Notes: a model not told the origin generated them from the sequence alone. A DNA stretch of 45,695 bases from RGIG3009 sp964490085 (GCA_964490085.1 CAZBAO010000004.1:1-45695), one strand, 5' to 3'. Positions 23,284-32,381 are shown, counted from the stretch's first letter. A program made the numbers and translations.

Positions 23284-26046
23284 TCAGTTGTGCGCTTTCT
23301 GTTTGGTGAACGCCACCGCACAGCCGCTCATCAGAACGAGCACCGCCCACAGCCACGCATAGCTGTTCTCACCGGTCGGAGGGATATCCGCCGACTCGTC
23401 CGTCGGCTTTTCAGGCACCTCCACCGTCTGGTTGAGTGCTTCGATCGCCGCAACAGCCGCGTTCAGCTTTGCTTTAACGGCTTCGGCGATCAACGCCTTC
23501 ACGTCGTCGGCAAGTGCGTCGTACGCTTCCTTCGCCGCCGCTACCGCCTCGGCATCCGCCTTGGTAACGGTTTCCGGCAGCGCGTTGATCAGTGCCGCCA
23601 CCTTATCTGCCTCTGCTTGCTTCATGGCAAGCTCCGCCTCCGCAGTCCAGGTGAACGCATCGGAGGTAAGGATATCGCCCTCCGCATAGGTTACTTTACA
23701 ACGATAGGTCTTGCCGACCTCACGCTCTGACAGCGTATCGGTCGTCTGGCCGGCGATCGCCTCATATCGGATCACCCACGCCTTGACCTTGGTGTCGATC
23801 GAAATATACAGATAATACGTTCCGTCTTCCAAGATCGCGATCTCATAGAAACCGTCGTCATTCGCGCTGTCAGGGCCGTTGAAATACACTTCGTTATCCA
23901 CATTTTCAAGGCCGAGATACTCGTCCTCCGACAGTTCCTCCGATAACTGCAGCCTGACGATATCGCCCGCCTCGGCCTCGATCACGAAATAACCGCAATC
24001 GCCGTAGGAATCGGGGGTTGCCGTCCACATACCGGTGGCGGCATCGTAGTCGGAGCTCCCGTCGTCGTATTCAAACACGGTCGCCGTATCGGTGGTGATA
24101 GCCGTTTCCTTTTGCACGTACCACTGATAGCCATGCACGTCCTTTTCAAAATTCACCTTGACTGCGGGAGCAGCCGCCGTCGGCTGTTGAACGAAAGCCG
24201 GAACCATTTCCACAAAAGCGGTGGTAAGCATGACACCGTCCGTATAGGTCACCACGCAGGCATACGTCGTACACTTCTCATACGCGGTCAGCGTATCGGT
24301 GGTCTGATCGGTCAGCTTTTGATCCAATATCGCTCGGCCTGCAAAAACCGTAAAGGTGCTGTTCGCCCCGTAGGTGGCTATGCCCAGCTCGTATATATCA
24401 TCGTCCGAAACGGTGTATACCAGCATGTTGCCGCTTTCCACCGCATCTACAACACTGCCCGTATTTTGTCCCATAAAATAGGAGAAGCTCCCATTCATCG
24501 CATCCGTACACGTGACGGTGAGCGTATCTCCCGCCTGCAACGAAACCGAAAACAGATCGTAGCCCCACATACCACTAAAGGACATCGGATCGGTATTGCT
24601 CCATGCGCCGTCCTCATAGATCGCGTCACCTATGGCATCCTCGACGTCGTCATCGGTAATGGGCTGTCCATCGATTTTGACCGTGTACCACTCATAGGTC
24701 TTAACATCCTCGGCAAAGGAAACCGTTACGGAGGGGTCACCGACCGTGGGCTGCTTAATAATAGCCGGCTCCATTTTGACAAAGTTCGAGGTCAAAGCGA
24801 TACCGTTCTTGAACGTCACCACGCAAGCGTACGTAGCGTTTTTATCGTACTTGGTCATGGTAGCAGCGGTCTGGCCGTCCACCTTGGTGTCCACCACATC
24901 GGTCGTCACCTTGAAAGTAAAGGTGCTGTCAGCGCCGTCGGTAGTCAAACAGACTTCGTACTCATAGTCGTACGTAATGGTATACACCAACGCGCCGTTT
25001 TTCTCTTCCGGCTGAACATACTCAAAAGAAAGAAGCGGACTTTCAACCGGATCCAGCGCGTCCGAGGACGTGACCGTAAGCACGTCCCCCGCTTTCAGCG
25101 GAAGCGTAAACGGGTTGTATCCATAAGTACCGTCGTTGTTATCGTTGCCGCCGACACTCCAGGTACCGGAAACGGCGTCGTAATCGCTGCCCCAGTTTCG
25201 CCCGATACGTTCTTCCGTGATCGCCACGGAGCTGCGCTTTGCCGTATACCACTGGTAAGAGGAAACCTCATCCGGTCTGTTCACCTCAACCGTGGGATCC
25301 GCCGCCGTCGGGTGCTCCGTGATCTCGTAATACGGCGCAACCGTCACGGCAAAGCCGTCCTCCGTGCTGCCAAAATCATACAACGCCAGCGTATAGGTCT
25401 CACCGGCGGTCAGCGTGTAGACGGCGTAGAACTCCAATCCGTCATAATCGTCCGCGTTACCGGCGATACGATCCGGAGACTCCCAGTTTTCACCCCATAT
25501 TCCCCGCAGCCACGGATCCGTGCTCGTTACCGCCGCAGAGGAAAACACGTAGTCGCCCGTTTCGGCAGGGGTAAAGGACACGTACGAGAGAAACTGCCCC
25601 GGAACGACCGTCACGGGTGCCGCCTGTGTCAGCACCGAAACGGTTACGGCACTCACCGTAACGGCGGCACCGGCCGCAGAAGCGTTGGTATCCTCGATCG
25701 TCAGCGTATATTGCTCGCCGCCGGTCAGGTAATATACCCAACAAAAGCCATCCGATGCTTCATGCGAATAACCGTAGTCTTCCAAATAAATCGGCTCGGC
25801 TTGCGAGTCGACCGTTATCCCGATTCGCGGACTCACCGGTTCGGTGGGCACCGCCGATACGACGTGACATTCATACAGACCGGTCTGTGCCGGCGTAAAG
25901 GTGACGTCTACTTCCCCGTCGCCCGGAATCACCGTGAGCGGTGTGCCCGGCGTCAGCGCCGGCGTATCCGCCAGCACGAGCATCGGTACTGCGCACAGCA
26001 ATAACGCCACTGCCGACAATACACTTACCAGCTTTTTCAGTTTCAT
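23284..26046 (-). CDS. Large repeat-containing cell-wall-anchored surface protein
   Basis: 920 residues. A signal peptide (MKLKKLVSVLSAVALLLCAVPMLVLA, cut near 26/27) is followed by two beta modules that end in GEQYTLTIED and GETYTLALYDFG, similar to bacterial pre-peptidase C-terminal domains. Next come three Ig-like repeats, each with a Y-x-W-Y strand (SYQWYTAK, TYEWYTVK, GYQWYVQK) and a T-Y-x-C-x-V-T-x strand (TYACVVTF, TYACVVTY, TYRCKVTY). A helical Ala-rich segment (about 790-865) then leads to the sorting signal: IPPTGEN, a hydrophobic stretch and KQKAHN. PPTGE departs from LPxTG, so a non-housekeeping sortase class is likely. No catalytic motif is recognised; adhesion or ligand binding is a guess. 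ATG 26046 follows GGAGG; promoter TTGACA, 17, TACTAT at 26081-26109. Confidence 0.85.
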   Translation of the reverse strand: MKLKKLVSVLSAVALLLCAVPMLVLADTPALTPGTPLTVIPGDGEVDVTFTPAQTGLYECHVVSAVPTEPVSPRIGITVDSQAEPIYLEDYGYSHEASDGFCWVYYLTGGEQYTLTIEDTNASAAGAAVTVSAVTVSVLTQAAPVTVVPGQFLSYVSFTPAETGDYVFSSAAVTSTDPWLRGIWGENWESPDRIAGNADDYDGLEFYAVYTLTAGETYTLALYDFGSTEDGFAVTVAPYYEITEHPTAADPTVEVNRPDEVSSYQWYTAKRSSVAITEERIGRNWGSDYDAVSGTWSVGGNDNNDGTYGYNPFTLPLKAGDVLTVTSSDALDPVESPLLSFEYVQPEEKNGALVYTITYDYEYEVCLTTDGADSTFTFKVTTDVVDTKVDGQTAATMTKYDKNATYACVVTFKNGIALTSNFVKMEPAIIKQPTVGDPSVTVSFAEDVKTYEWYTVKIDGQPITDDDVEDAIGDAIYEDGAWSNTDPMSFSGMWGYDLFSVSLQAGDTLTVTCTDAMNGSFSYFMGQNTGSVVDAVESGNMLVYTVSDDDIYELGIATYGANSTFTVFAGRAILDQKLTDQTTDTLTAYEKCTTYACVVTYTDGVMLTTAFVEMVPAFVQQPTAAAPAVKVNFEKDVHGYQWYVQKETAITTDTATVFEYDDGSSDYDAATGMWTATPDSYGDCGYFVIEAEAGDIVRLQLSEELSEDEYLGLENVDNEVYFNGPDSANDDGFYEIAILEDGTYYLYISIDTKVKAWVIRYEAIAGQTTDTLSEREVGKTYRCKVTYAEGDILTSDAFTWTAEAELAMKQAEADKVAALINALPETVTKADAEAVAAAKEAYDALADDVKALIAEAVKAKLNAAVAAIEALNQTVEVPEKPTDESADIPPTGENSYAWLWAVLVLMSGCAVAFTKQKAHN

Positions 26047-26080
26047 AATAGGCCTCCTTCAATATTTCTTGTACGATTTT

Positions 26081-26109
26081 ATAGTATCGTAAAACGAAAA
26101 CGGTGTCAA
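26081..26109 (-). promoter_or_regulatory. Promoter of the surface-protein gene
   Basis: Minus strand TTGACA (26104-26109), 17-base spacer, TACTAT (26081-26086). Confidence 0.65.
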
Positions 26110-26161
26110 TAATTTGCACGCGGTTTTTTCGGTTTTTTACGAAGAAAAACTCCCCGAAAAA

Positions 26162-27037
26162 TTACGTTTTAGAAGGTTTCGTCGGGATTTCACTGATAAG
26201 CGTGAACACTACGATCATCGCACCGCCGACGAGCTGCCACGGCGTGACAGGCTCTAAAAGCACCGTCACCGACAGCACGATCGCGGTCAGCGGATCAAGG
26301 TAGCTGAGCAACGCAATTTTATGTCCGGGCAAGTCTTTGACGGAGGAGAAATACAAGCAATAGGTAATGCCGGTATGAATAACGCCCACGATCACCAGCG
26401 CGACCCAACCGTCGGACTCCAGCGTACCGACGGTGACGCCGCCGGTACACAGGACATACGGGATCAGCACCGCTGTCGCGGCAATAAACTGCCAGAACGT
26501 GCGCTGGATACCGGCAACCTCTTTAATGCTTTTATTCAGCAGGATCACCGTCGCGTATAAGACGGCCGCACCTAACCCGAACAGTATCCCCGTCAGACGC
26601 GCCGCGCCGAGATCGGTCACACCGATCACCAGAACCAGCCCGACGGTAGAGAAACCAAAACAGATCAGCCGTTTCGCCGTCAGCCGTTCGCGAAACAGGA
26701 GAGGGCTGAGCGCCATCACGATTACCGGTGCAAAATAATAGCTCAGTGTCGCAACCGAGATGGTGGTATACCGATAGGCTTCAAACAATAAGATCCAGTT
26801 GATACCCATCGCCGCGCCGGATAACAACAGAAGCGGCAGCTCTTTTCGCACCGCGCGGATATGAAAGCCCTCGCGGGTGACGGTCAAATATCCGGCAAGC
26901 AGAACCGTCGCCATCACGGCGCGGTATAACGCCAGCTCACCGGAGGGCAGCGGAATATGCCGCACAAATACACCAAGCGTGCCGAAGATCAGCATCGACA
27001 CGATCAGCATCAGCGTCGAATTCATTTTTACTTTCAT
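26162..27037 (-). CDS. EamA/DMT-family transporter
   Basis: 291 residues with about ten membrane helices in two EamA repeats. The first runs from MLIVSMLIFGTLGVFVRHIPLPSGELALYRAV; the second starts at GILFGLGAAVLYATVILLNKSI (about 150) and ends with LDPLTAIVLSVTVLLEPVTPWQLVGGAMIV. Members export amino acids or other small metabolites, and the substrate cannot be read here. A second in-frame ATG lies four codons on; GAAGG is 4 bases before the first and 16 before the second, so either may be used. It lies 31 bases downstream of the purine permease gene on the same strand. Confidence 0.9.
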   Translation of the reverse strand: MKVKMNSTLMLIVSMLIFGTLGVFVRHIPLPSGELALYRAVMATVLLAGYLTVTREGFHIRAVRKELPLLLLSGAAMGINWILLFEAYRYTTISVATLSYYFAPVIVMALSPLLFRERLTAKRLICFGFSTVGLVLVIGVTDLGAARLTGILFGLGAAVLYATVILLNKSIKEVAGIQRTFWQFIAATAVLIPYVLCTGGVTVGTLESDGWVALVIVGVIHTGITYCLYFSSVKDLPGHKIALLSYLDPLTAIVLSVTVLLEPVTPWQLVGGAMIVVFTLISEIPTKPSKT

Positions 27038-27068
27038 ATCGCCTTCACCAACAGCCTAAAGCCTTGCT

Positions 27069-28478
27069 TTAATGGGTGAGCAACAGCGTCGCAATAAACA
27101 ACGCCGTAATCACCCACGTGCTGCCCTTGATCTTTTTCAGATCGCCGCAGAACGCACTGATCACCACATACGAGATCATACCAAAAGCAATACCGTAGGA
27201 AATGTTGTAGGTAAACGGCATCACGGCAAGCGTGAGGAAGGCGGGAACCGACACCTTCAAGTTATCCCACTCGATGTTCTTGATGGACGCCATCATCAAA
27301 AGCCCCACGTAGATCAGTGCCGCGGCAGTAGCACAGCCGGGAATAAGCTGCGCGATGGGGCTCAAAAACATCGCAATGAAGAAAAAGATACCGCAGAAAA
27401 TTGAGGTAAGACCGGTGCGGCCACCCGCCGCAACGCCCGCGTTGACCTCACTGAAGGTGGTCACGGTCGAGGTGCCGCACAGTGCGCCGACCGTGGTAGC
27501 GATCGCATCGGACAGCATACCGCGATTCATGTTCAGCGGTTCGCCGTTCGCGTCCAACAGATCGGCGCGCTCACAGGCGGCGTACAGCGTGCCCAGCGTA
27601 TCAAACATATCCACCATGCAAAAGGCAAGCGCTGTCGTCACGATCGTCAGGATCAGATTCGCACTGCCGTGCCGTGCCGTATAGGCGGAAAAATCAAAAC
27701 CGTCGGTCAGCACTTTGAACAGCGACTGAGAACGGAATTCCCCAAATGCCTCCAAAGGACTCACGAATTGAATATCAAGCTGTGCGTAAAATCCGTCCAC
27801 GGTAAGGCCCAGCAGATAGTACAGTGCCATGCCGCCGAGGATGCCGATCAAAACCGCACCGCGCACGTTCTTGTGACTCATGATGACGATCGCTAAAAAG
27901 GTGCACAGCGTCACGACCATCGGCATGATATCGCCCCAGCTTTGGCTGAGCAGGTTAAACGACGCCAGATCCACGCAGGTGGACTCGTCCGGCACCACGA
28001 TACCCGCGTTTTGCAGTCCCAACAGCGCAATAAACAAGCCGATACCGGAGGGAATGGCGACTCTCACCGCGTCCGGTAACGCATCAAATATCTTTTTACG
28101 CAGACCGGTCACCGTCAATAGAATAAAGACGATGCCCTCGATCAGGATCAGCACCAGCGCGTTGGCATACGACAGACCGAACCCAACACAAACCGTATAC
28201 ACGAAAAACGCGTTAAGCCCCATACCGCTTGCCTGCGCAAGCGGCAGGTTGGCAAGCACTCCCGCCAGCATCGTTCCCGCGACCGCCGAGATCGCCGTCG
28301 CAATGTAGATCGCGCCGTAGGAAACCCCCAAGGGGTTGGAGCCGTCACCGAATGGATCGGCAAACATATTGGCATTGACCATCAGTATGTACACCATCGC
28401 GAAGAAGGTGGTCATACCCGCGATACATTCCGTTTTGACCGTCGTGCCGCGCTCTTTTAATTTGAAAAACCGTTCCAT
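27069..28478 (-). CDS. NCS2-family purine permease (AzgA/PbuG-like)
   Basis: 469 residues with about 13 membrane segments. Typical of the AzgA-like branch are the start FFKLKERGTTVKTECIAGMTTFFAMVYILMVN, then QASGMGLNAFFVYTVC, and the substrate region DMFDTLGTLYAAC and GTSTVTTFSEVNAGVAAGGRTGLT. It imports hypoxanthine, guanine or adenine with protons. ATG 28478 follows AAAGGAGT. A promoter lies about 105 bases upstream, divergent from the lipoprotein gene. The leader does not show a purine riboswitch. A decayed copy of the same gene's 3' end is at 30695-30797. Confidence 0.94.
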   Translation of the reverse strand: MERFFKLKERGTTVKTECIAGMTTFFAMVYILMVNANMFADPFGDGSNPLGVSYGAIYIATAISAVAGTMLAGVLANLPLAQASGMGLNAFFVYTVCVGFGLSYANALVLILIEGIVFILLTVTGLRKKIFDALPDAVRVAIPSGIGLFIALLGLQNAGIVVPDESTCVDLASFNLLSQSWGDIMPMVVTLCTFLAIVIMSHKNVRGAVLIGILGGMALYYLLGLTVDGFYAQLDIQFVSPLEAFGEFRSQSLFKVLTDGFDFSAYTARHGSANLILTIVTTALAFCMVDMFDTLGTLYAACERADLLDANGEPLNMNRGMLSDAIATTVGALCGTSTVTTFSEVNAGVAAGGRTGLTSIFCGIFFFIAMFLSPIAQLIPGCATAAALIYVGLLMMASIKNIEWDNLKVSVPAFLTLAVMPFTYNISYGIAFGMISYVVISAFCGDLKKIKGSTWVITALFIATLLLTH

Positions 28479-28582
28479 ACCCGTACTCCTTTTGACCGTC
28501 CTTTAATTCGTTGTACACTTTGCTTTTTGTCTTTTAAATCCCACGCCAGGCACCGTTCGCCTCAAGGACGTATTCTGTGTGT

Positions 28583-28651
28583 ATTGTACCTTTTTCGCCT
28601 TGCTTTGTCAATGTTCGTGCATTTGACAAACGTTTTATACTTCGTTATAAT
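28583..28651. promoter_or_regulatory. Back-to-back promoters for the NCS2 permease and the lipoprotein
   Basis: Minus strand: TTGACA (28606-28611), 17-base spacer, TACAAT (28583-28588). Plus strand: TTGACA (28623-28628), 17-base spacer, TATAAT (28646-28651), a full consensus promoter. The two -35 boxes are 11 bases apart, so both genes may share a regulator or compete for polymerase. Confidence 0.85.
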
Positions 28652-28683
28652 GAAATTACAAGTTAGTAAGGGGTGTGTTAAAG

Positions 28684-29706
28684 ATGAGAAAACTGTTGTG
28701 TGCACTGTTAGCGTTACTGATGCTGCTGAGCATTGTCGGTTGCGGCAAGGACGATTCCGCCGACACCACGACCGACGCCGTCGAGGCGGGGGTGGTCGCC
28801 TTCACGGCAGCCGAAGCCGTCTTTGAAGAAGGCACCAAGGTCACCGCCGAAACGGTTACCGCCGGCGAGGTGTACGAGCGTGCCAAGACCGCTGTAAAAG
28901 CCGCTGAACCCGTCGCTCAAAAGTTCACCGTCTTTGAATTCAACGCCGTCAAGGACGAGGTCAAGGTACAGCCAAACGGCAAGCTCGCCGTGACCTTCCG
29001 TATTCCCGACGATTACAGCAATAACGTCAAAATCCTGTACGTCGCGGATGACGGCACCACCGAGGAGATTACCGCCACCGTCAACGCGGGCGAGCGCACC
29101 GTCGTGGCGGAGCTTGCTCATTTCAGCACCTACGTGCTGATCGATCTGGGTGAAACGGAAGGTGAAGGTACGACCACTACAGCGGAGATCGCTACGACCA
29201 CCGAAGCGATAACGACTGAAACCGAATCCACGACTACCACGACAAAGCCTACTGCCGCAACGACGGCAATCGCAACCACCACGACGACAAAGGCAACCAC
29301 CACGACGACCAAAGCGTCCTACTCCGCCTTCAAATCGTCGAACTGGCTGTTCCGCGTCATTGTCAACGATGGCGGACAATTCTGCAAATCCTACACCTTG
29401 GCGCTGAGCGACGGCGACCCGCGGATCGGCGAGGCGGTCGCCAGCCCCTATGAGGAGATGGTCCCGCCGGAATATCAGGACCAGGAAAAACCGGATTTTG
29501 AATTCGGCGGTATTCAGTGGTATAACGGCGCCGGCGGTGCCACCCCGCTTTCCTCTGTTACGGAAAACGGAGACACCGTCACGCTGATCGATGAAGACGG
29601 CAAACAGTTGGTACTCACCCGCACCGGCGAAACGACTGCGAAAGTGGTATCCAACACCATCGCCATCAACGTCAAAGCCGGCGATGTCTTCACAGCAACC
29701 AAATGA
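28684..29706 (+). CDS. Lipoprotein with Thr-rich linker, unknown function
   Basis: 340 residues. The signal MRKLLCALLALLMLLSIVGC ends in a lipobox (IVGC, Cys20), so it should be membrane-anchored on the outside. Residues about 24-155 form a folded part with VTFRIPDDYSNNVKILYVADDGTTEEI and FSTYVLIDLGE, resembling the strand pattern of domains that end surface modules in clostridia. Then comes a 50-residue Thr/Ala/Glu linker (about 160-210), a low-complexity spacer common in ruminococcal surface proteins. The C-terminal 125 residues look like a compact beta domain (NWLFRVIVNDGGQF). I recognise no family. ATG 28684 fits GGGGTG; a GTG three codons upstream is less likely. Confidence 0.8.
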   Translation: MRKLLCALLALLMLLSIVGCGKDDSADTTTDAVEAGVVAFTAAEAVFEEGTKVTAETVTAGEVYERAKTAVKAAEPVAQKFTVFEFNAVKDEVKVQPNGKLAVTFRIPDDYSNNVKILYVADDGTTEEITATVNAGERTVVAELAHFSTYVLIDLGETEGEGTTTTAEIATTTEAITTETESTTTTTKPTAATTAIATTTTTKATTTTTKASYSAFKSSNWLFRVIVNDGGQFCKSYTLALSDGDPRIGEAVASPYEEMVPPEYQDQEKPDFEFGGIQWYNGAGGATPLSSVTENGDTVTLIDEDGKQLVLTRTGETTAKVVSNTIAINVKAGDVFTATK

Positions 29707-29719
29707 TCCACAATCGTTA

Positions 29720-29760
29720 AAACGAGCGATGGGTAAAAACCCATCGCTCGTTTTTTGTTT
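29720..29760. terminator. Terminator after the lipoprotein gene
   Basis: Perfect 15-bp stem AAACGAGCGATGGGT (29720-29734) with partner 29739-29753, then TTTTTTG; between convergent genes. Confidence 0.9.
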
Positions 29761-29771
29761 GTTCCTAAAGG

Positions 29772-30407
29772 CTATTGTATCGTCTTTTCCTCAAATTCCG
29801 TTTGCGGTACCGCTTGTTCATCGTGGCGAGCCTCTCTAACAGGCACCGCTTTGATCATTTGCGCCACGGCGTCCCCCAAGAGCTTGACCCCTTCTTCGTT
29901 AGGGTGGATCATATCGTCCCGAAGATAGCGTTCTTTCTCTTTGTATATAAGCGAAAACAGGTCGTTGATACGAATATCCTCATCTTTAAACGCTTCCAAC
30001 ACGGCGGCGTTGTAACGAACGATATCCGAATTCTTGTGTGCCGGCGGCATCGGTCCCGGCAACGCATCCTTTTCATCACTGACAGGCGTTGTGGTGGCAA
30101 AGATCAACGTAGCACCCGTACTCTTCAGAACGCGAAGAATTTTCTTCATGTTCCGAACGTACTCGTCGAGCGATATAAAACAGCCGTCCTCTTTATACAA
30201 GATGGCGGTGTCCCACAGTCCCACGTTGAAATGAATAATATCGGGCGTCGGGAATTGCGTCAACCAAAACCGAAGGCTGTTAAGAACAAAGGAAGAAAAC
30301 CGACAGTTGTCCTGCGGCGCATATACCGTATAGGCGTCCCCCAATCTCGCCTGTACCTCTTTTTCGTAAAACATCCGTATGGAATCACCGATCAAGAGCA
30401 CGTTCAT
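29772..30407 (-). CDS. SGNH/GDSL-type hydrolase
   Basis: 211 residues. VLLIGDSIRMFYEKEV gives the nucleophile Ser in GDSI (block I), FNVGLWD gives block III-like Gly/Asn, and the catalytic Asp-x-x-His sits in DDMIHPNEEG. No signal peptide, so it is cytoplasmic. SGNH enzymes cleave acetyl or acyl esters of sugars and lipids. ATG 30407 follows AAGGAGGG. A promoter 180 bases upstream gives it a long leader. Confidence 0.85.
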   Translation of the reverse strand: MNVLLIGDSIRMFYEKEVQARLGDAYTVYAPQDNCRFSSFVLNSLRFWLTQFPTPDIIHFNVGLWDTAILYKEDGCFISLDEYVRNMKKILRVLKSTGATLIFATTTPVSDEKDALPGPMPPAHKNSDIVRYNAAVLEAFKDEDIRINDLFSLIYKEKERYLRDDMIHPNEEGVKLLGDAVAQMIKAVPVREARHDEQAVPQTEFEEKTIQ

Positions 30408-30694
30408 TGCAAAAGCCCTCCTTCATCCGTTCCGGTTTCTAAAAATTCTTGCACAGATTCGTTTTCGGATCGGTAGTGCGTATCAATCCAACAACTCCTC
30501 AAATCGCCTGCCTTGATCGTCCTGCCGAACCGTAGTTAACACTTGAAGGCAAACGCACCGACAACACACCCGTTATCATCGCCAGTATACACTGGAAACT
30601 TCCGGTCGTCAAGATATATTTTTTTAAGAAACACGAGAAGATCAACAGCCCTGTACACTTGCTCGTAAAGGGTCTGCCGTTCTCCTATCGGGTT
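30408..30694 (-). other. Leader and spacer upstream of the SGNH hydrolase gene, promoter at 30584-30612
   Basis: This stretch holds no convincing gene. On the minus strand TTGACG (30607-30612), a 17-base spacer and TATACT (30584-30589) make a good promoter for the hydrolase, with a leader of about 170 bases. Several short frames end in the leader, one overlapping the hydrolase ATG as ATGA, but none has a start with a ribosome site. Together with the NCS2 remnant upstream this suggests decayed sequence. Confidence 0.6.
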
Positions 30695-30797
30695 TTAATG
30701 CGTAAACAACGGCATGGCGGTAAACAGGGTCGTGACAGCCCCACGAGCCGGCCTTGATCTTCTTAAAATCACCGCAAAAAAGCCGATAACGACAGGG
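30695..30797 (-). pseudogene. Decayed 3' end of a second NCS2 purine permease gene
   Basis: Read on the minus strand, this matches the last 30-odd codons of the intact permease at 27069-28478, with frameshifts. VVIGFF in one frame, CGDFKKIKAGSW in another, then TTLFTAMPLFTH and a stop, against VVISAFCGDLKKIKGSTW and TALFIATLLLTH in the intact gene. At DNA level both copies end in an ACGCATTAA/ACCCATTAA-type tail. Nothing upstream of about 30800 is recognisable, so only the tail survives. Confidence 0.85.
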
Positions 30798-30855
30798 GAG
30801 TTTAACCACTTTGACGCAGTCCGCACGACCGCAAAGAAACTTATTTGAAAGTCAT

Positions 30856-31800
30856 TCATAATCGTGAGCTTCCATACTCATCGGGAACAAAAACGCCACG
30901 TATATACGATAACGCCATGTCGATCTCCGGTTTTGTAGCCAGCGTGTCAGAATACGCGGTCGCGTTTCCGCAAGCGGCACCTAACCGCAACGCATACGCA
31001 TAGTCCTTTCGTTGCAGCCAACCCGCGATAAAGCCGGCAACCATACTGTCGCCGCACCCCACCGAGCTGCGCAATGTACCGGGCGCGTTTGCGATCGCAT
31101 GACAAGCACCGGTCTCGTCAACCAGCAACGCACCGTCCTGTGCGCGGGAAACGAGCACGTTCCGCGCTCCCTCTTTCTGTAGCTGTCGTGCACACGGGAC
31201 GATCTCCGCGGCGGTGTGTAGCTCTTTACCAAACAACGCACCCAGCTCATGATGATTCGGCTTGATAAGAAACGGTCGATAGGGCAACGTATCACGCAGT
31301 AGATCTTTCTCGGCATCCACCACGGTGAGCACCTCTCGCCCCTTCAACTGCCGCAGCATCTGCACGTACAGATCCTGCGGCAGACCGCTCGGCACCGAGC
31401 CCGCGAGTACCAACACGTCGTCGGAACAAAGGCTATCTAACCTTTGTAAAAGTCGGTCAACATCCGCCGCACCTACCGCCGGACCGCCCGCGTTGATATC
31501 AATCTCGGTATCGGTACGAATTTTCACGTTGATACGGGTCTCCCCCGCCGACAACTGCACAAAATCGCACACGATGCCCTCAGCGGTGAGCAGACTTTTC
31601 AGCTTTTCGCCCATAAACCCCGCCGTAAACCCAAGTGCGCGCGTAGGCACGGAAAGTCGGGCTAACACAGCGGACACGTTGATCCCCTTTCCGCCGTAGG
31701 TCAGGTATTCCCGCTCGGAGCGGTTGATATCGTGTGTCTGCAGATGCGGTACCTGCATAACATAATCCAACGCGGGGTTGCAGGTAACGGTATACACCAT
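30856..31800 (-). CDS. fruK: 1-Phosphofructokinase-like PfkB kinase
   Basis: 314 residues. Opens with YTVTCNPALDYVMQV, then TYGGKGINVSAVLARL (PfkB signature 1, about 35-50), IKTDTEIDINAGG-like IRTDTEIDINAGGP, IKPNHHELGALFG and SVGCGDSMVAGFIAGW (signature 2, catalytic Asp in GCGDS). This is the fructose-1-phosphate / tagatose-6-phosphate kinase branch. There is no FruA transporter next to it; instead it follows a TetR regulator with only 5 bases between. ATG 31800 is chosen for family fit and GAGGGG before it; an upstream extension of 32 codons overlaps tetR. Confidence 0.88.
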   Translation of the reverse strand: MVYTVTCNPALDYVMQVPHLQTHDINRSEREYLTYGGKGINVSAVLARLSVPTRALGFTAGFMGEKLKSLLTAEGIVCDFVQLSAGETRINVKIRTDTEIDINAGGPAVGAADVDRLLQRLDSLCSDDVLVLAGSVPSGLPQDLYVQMLRQLKGREVLTVVDAEKDLLRDTLPYRPFLIKPNHHELGALFGKELHTAAEIVPCARQLQKEGARNVLVSRAQDGALLVDETGACHAIANAPGTLRSSVGCGDSMVAGFIAGWLQRKDYAYALRLGAACGNATAYSDTLATKPEIDMALSYIRGVFVPDEYGSSRL

Positions 31801-31805
31801 GATCT

Positions 31806-32381
31806 CTATCCCCTCTCTTGTAAAATCGGCTCGACAGTCGCTAAAAAATACGCGGTGATGGTTTCCGGCGTTTCCCGTCGCCCGCCGGCGAGCCACCAGC
31901 TGACAGCCTCCACAAAAGAAGAGGATAGGTGGTTGACGAGGTAATCCTCCGGCAAAACGGCGCTTTTTAACACGCCCTTTTCGGCATACTGGGATACGAT
32001 CAGCTTTTTGAGATTGCTTTTAAAATAGCGGATAAATATCTCGTTGTTTTCGGAGGAAAGCAGTTCGAGAATGTTGCGGTCGTTTTCCTGCAAATGCCGA
32101 AGCAGATGTAAAAATACCGAGTCCGTCGCACTGCCGCAGGAGCGGTGATACTGTCCGTGCGGCAACCCCATCGCCGTGTCGATGATATGATCGAACAGCT
32201 CCTCACACAGCTCCTTGAGCAGGTAATCCTTGGTTTCAAAATGGGCATAGAAGGTGGTTCTGCCGACGTCGGCGGCATCAATGATCTCTTGTACCGAGAT
32301 CTGGTGATAATGCTTGCCCGACAAAAGCTCTGTAAACGCATGGAAGATCGCTTCTCTGGTCTTCTTTTGCCGTCTGTCCAT
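31806..32381 (-). CDS. TetR/AcrR-family regulator
   Basis: 191 residues. The N-terminal HTH is clear (TREAIFHAFTELLSGKHYHQISVQEIIDAADVGRTTFYAHFETKDYLLKEL pattern, about 7-57). The ligand domain has a C-terminal part like the TetR_C7/DhaS-like group (FLHLLRHLQENDRNILELL). ATG 32381 follows GGGAGGGA; the longer open frame upstream crosses the promoter region. It is co-transcribed with the PfkB kinase and divergent from the metal ATPase gene, and could control either. Confidence 0.9.
   Translation of the reverse strand: MDRRQKKTREAIFHAFTELLSGKHYHQISVQEIIDAADVGRTTFYAHFETKDYLLKELCEELFDHIIDTAMGLPHGQYHRSCGSATDSVFLHLLRHLQENDRNILELLSSENNEIFIRYFKSNLKKLIVSQYAEKGVLKSAVLPEDYLVNHLSSSFVEAVSWWLAGGRRETPETITAYFLATVEPILQERG

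Noticed and set aside
24112..26004. 630-codon open frame antisense to the surface-protein gene
   Set aside because: It mirrors the codon bias of the real gene, has no ribosome site, and reads as Arg/His-rich sequence without family features.
28480..28600. Purine riboswitch before the NCS2 permease
   Set aside because: The conserved purine aptamer core and loop-loop sequences are missing; only a short hairpin is seen.
29155..29325. ACC/ACG-rich stretch in the lipoprotein gene as a tandem repeat or CRISPR
   Set aside because: It encodes a Thr-rich linker with irregular codon order; no regular repeat and spacer units are present anywhere in the window.
30408..30540. Small open frame ending in ATGA over the SGNH hydrolase start
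   Set aside because: It has no start codon with a ribosome site and a stop close upstream; best taken as untranslated leader.
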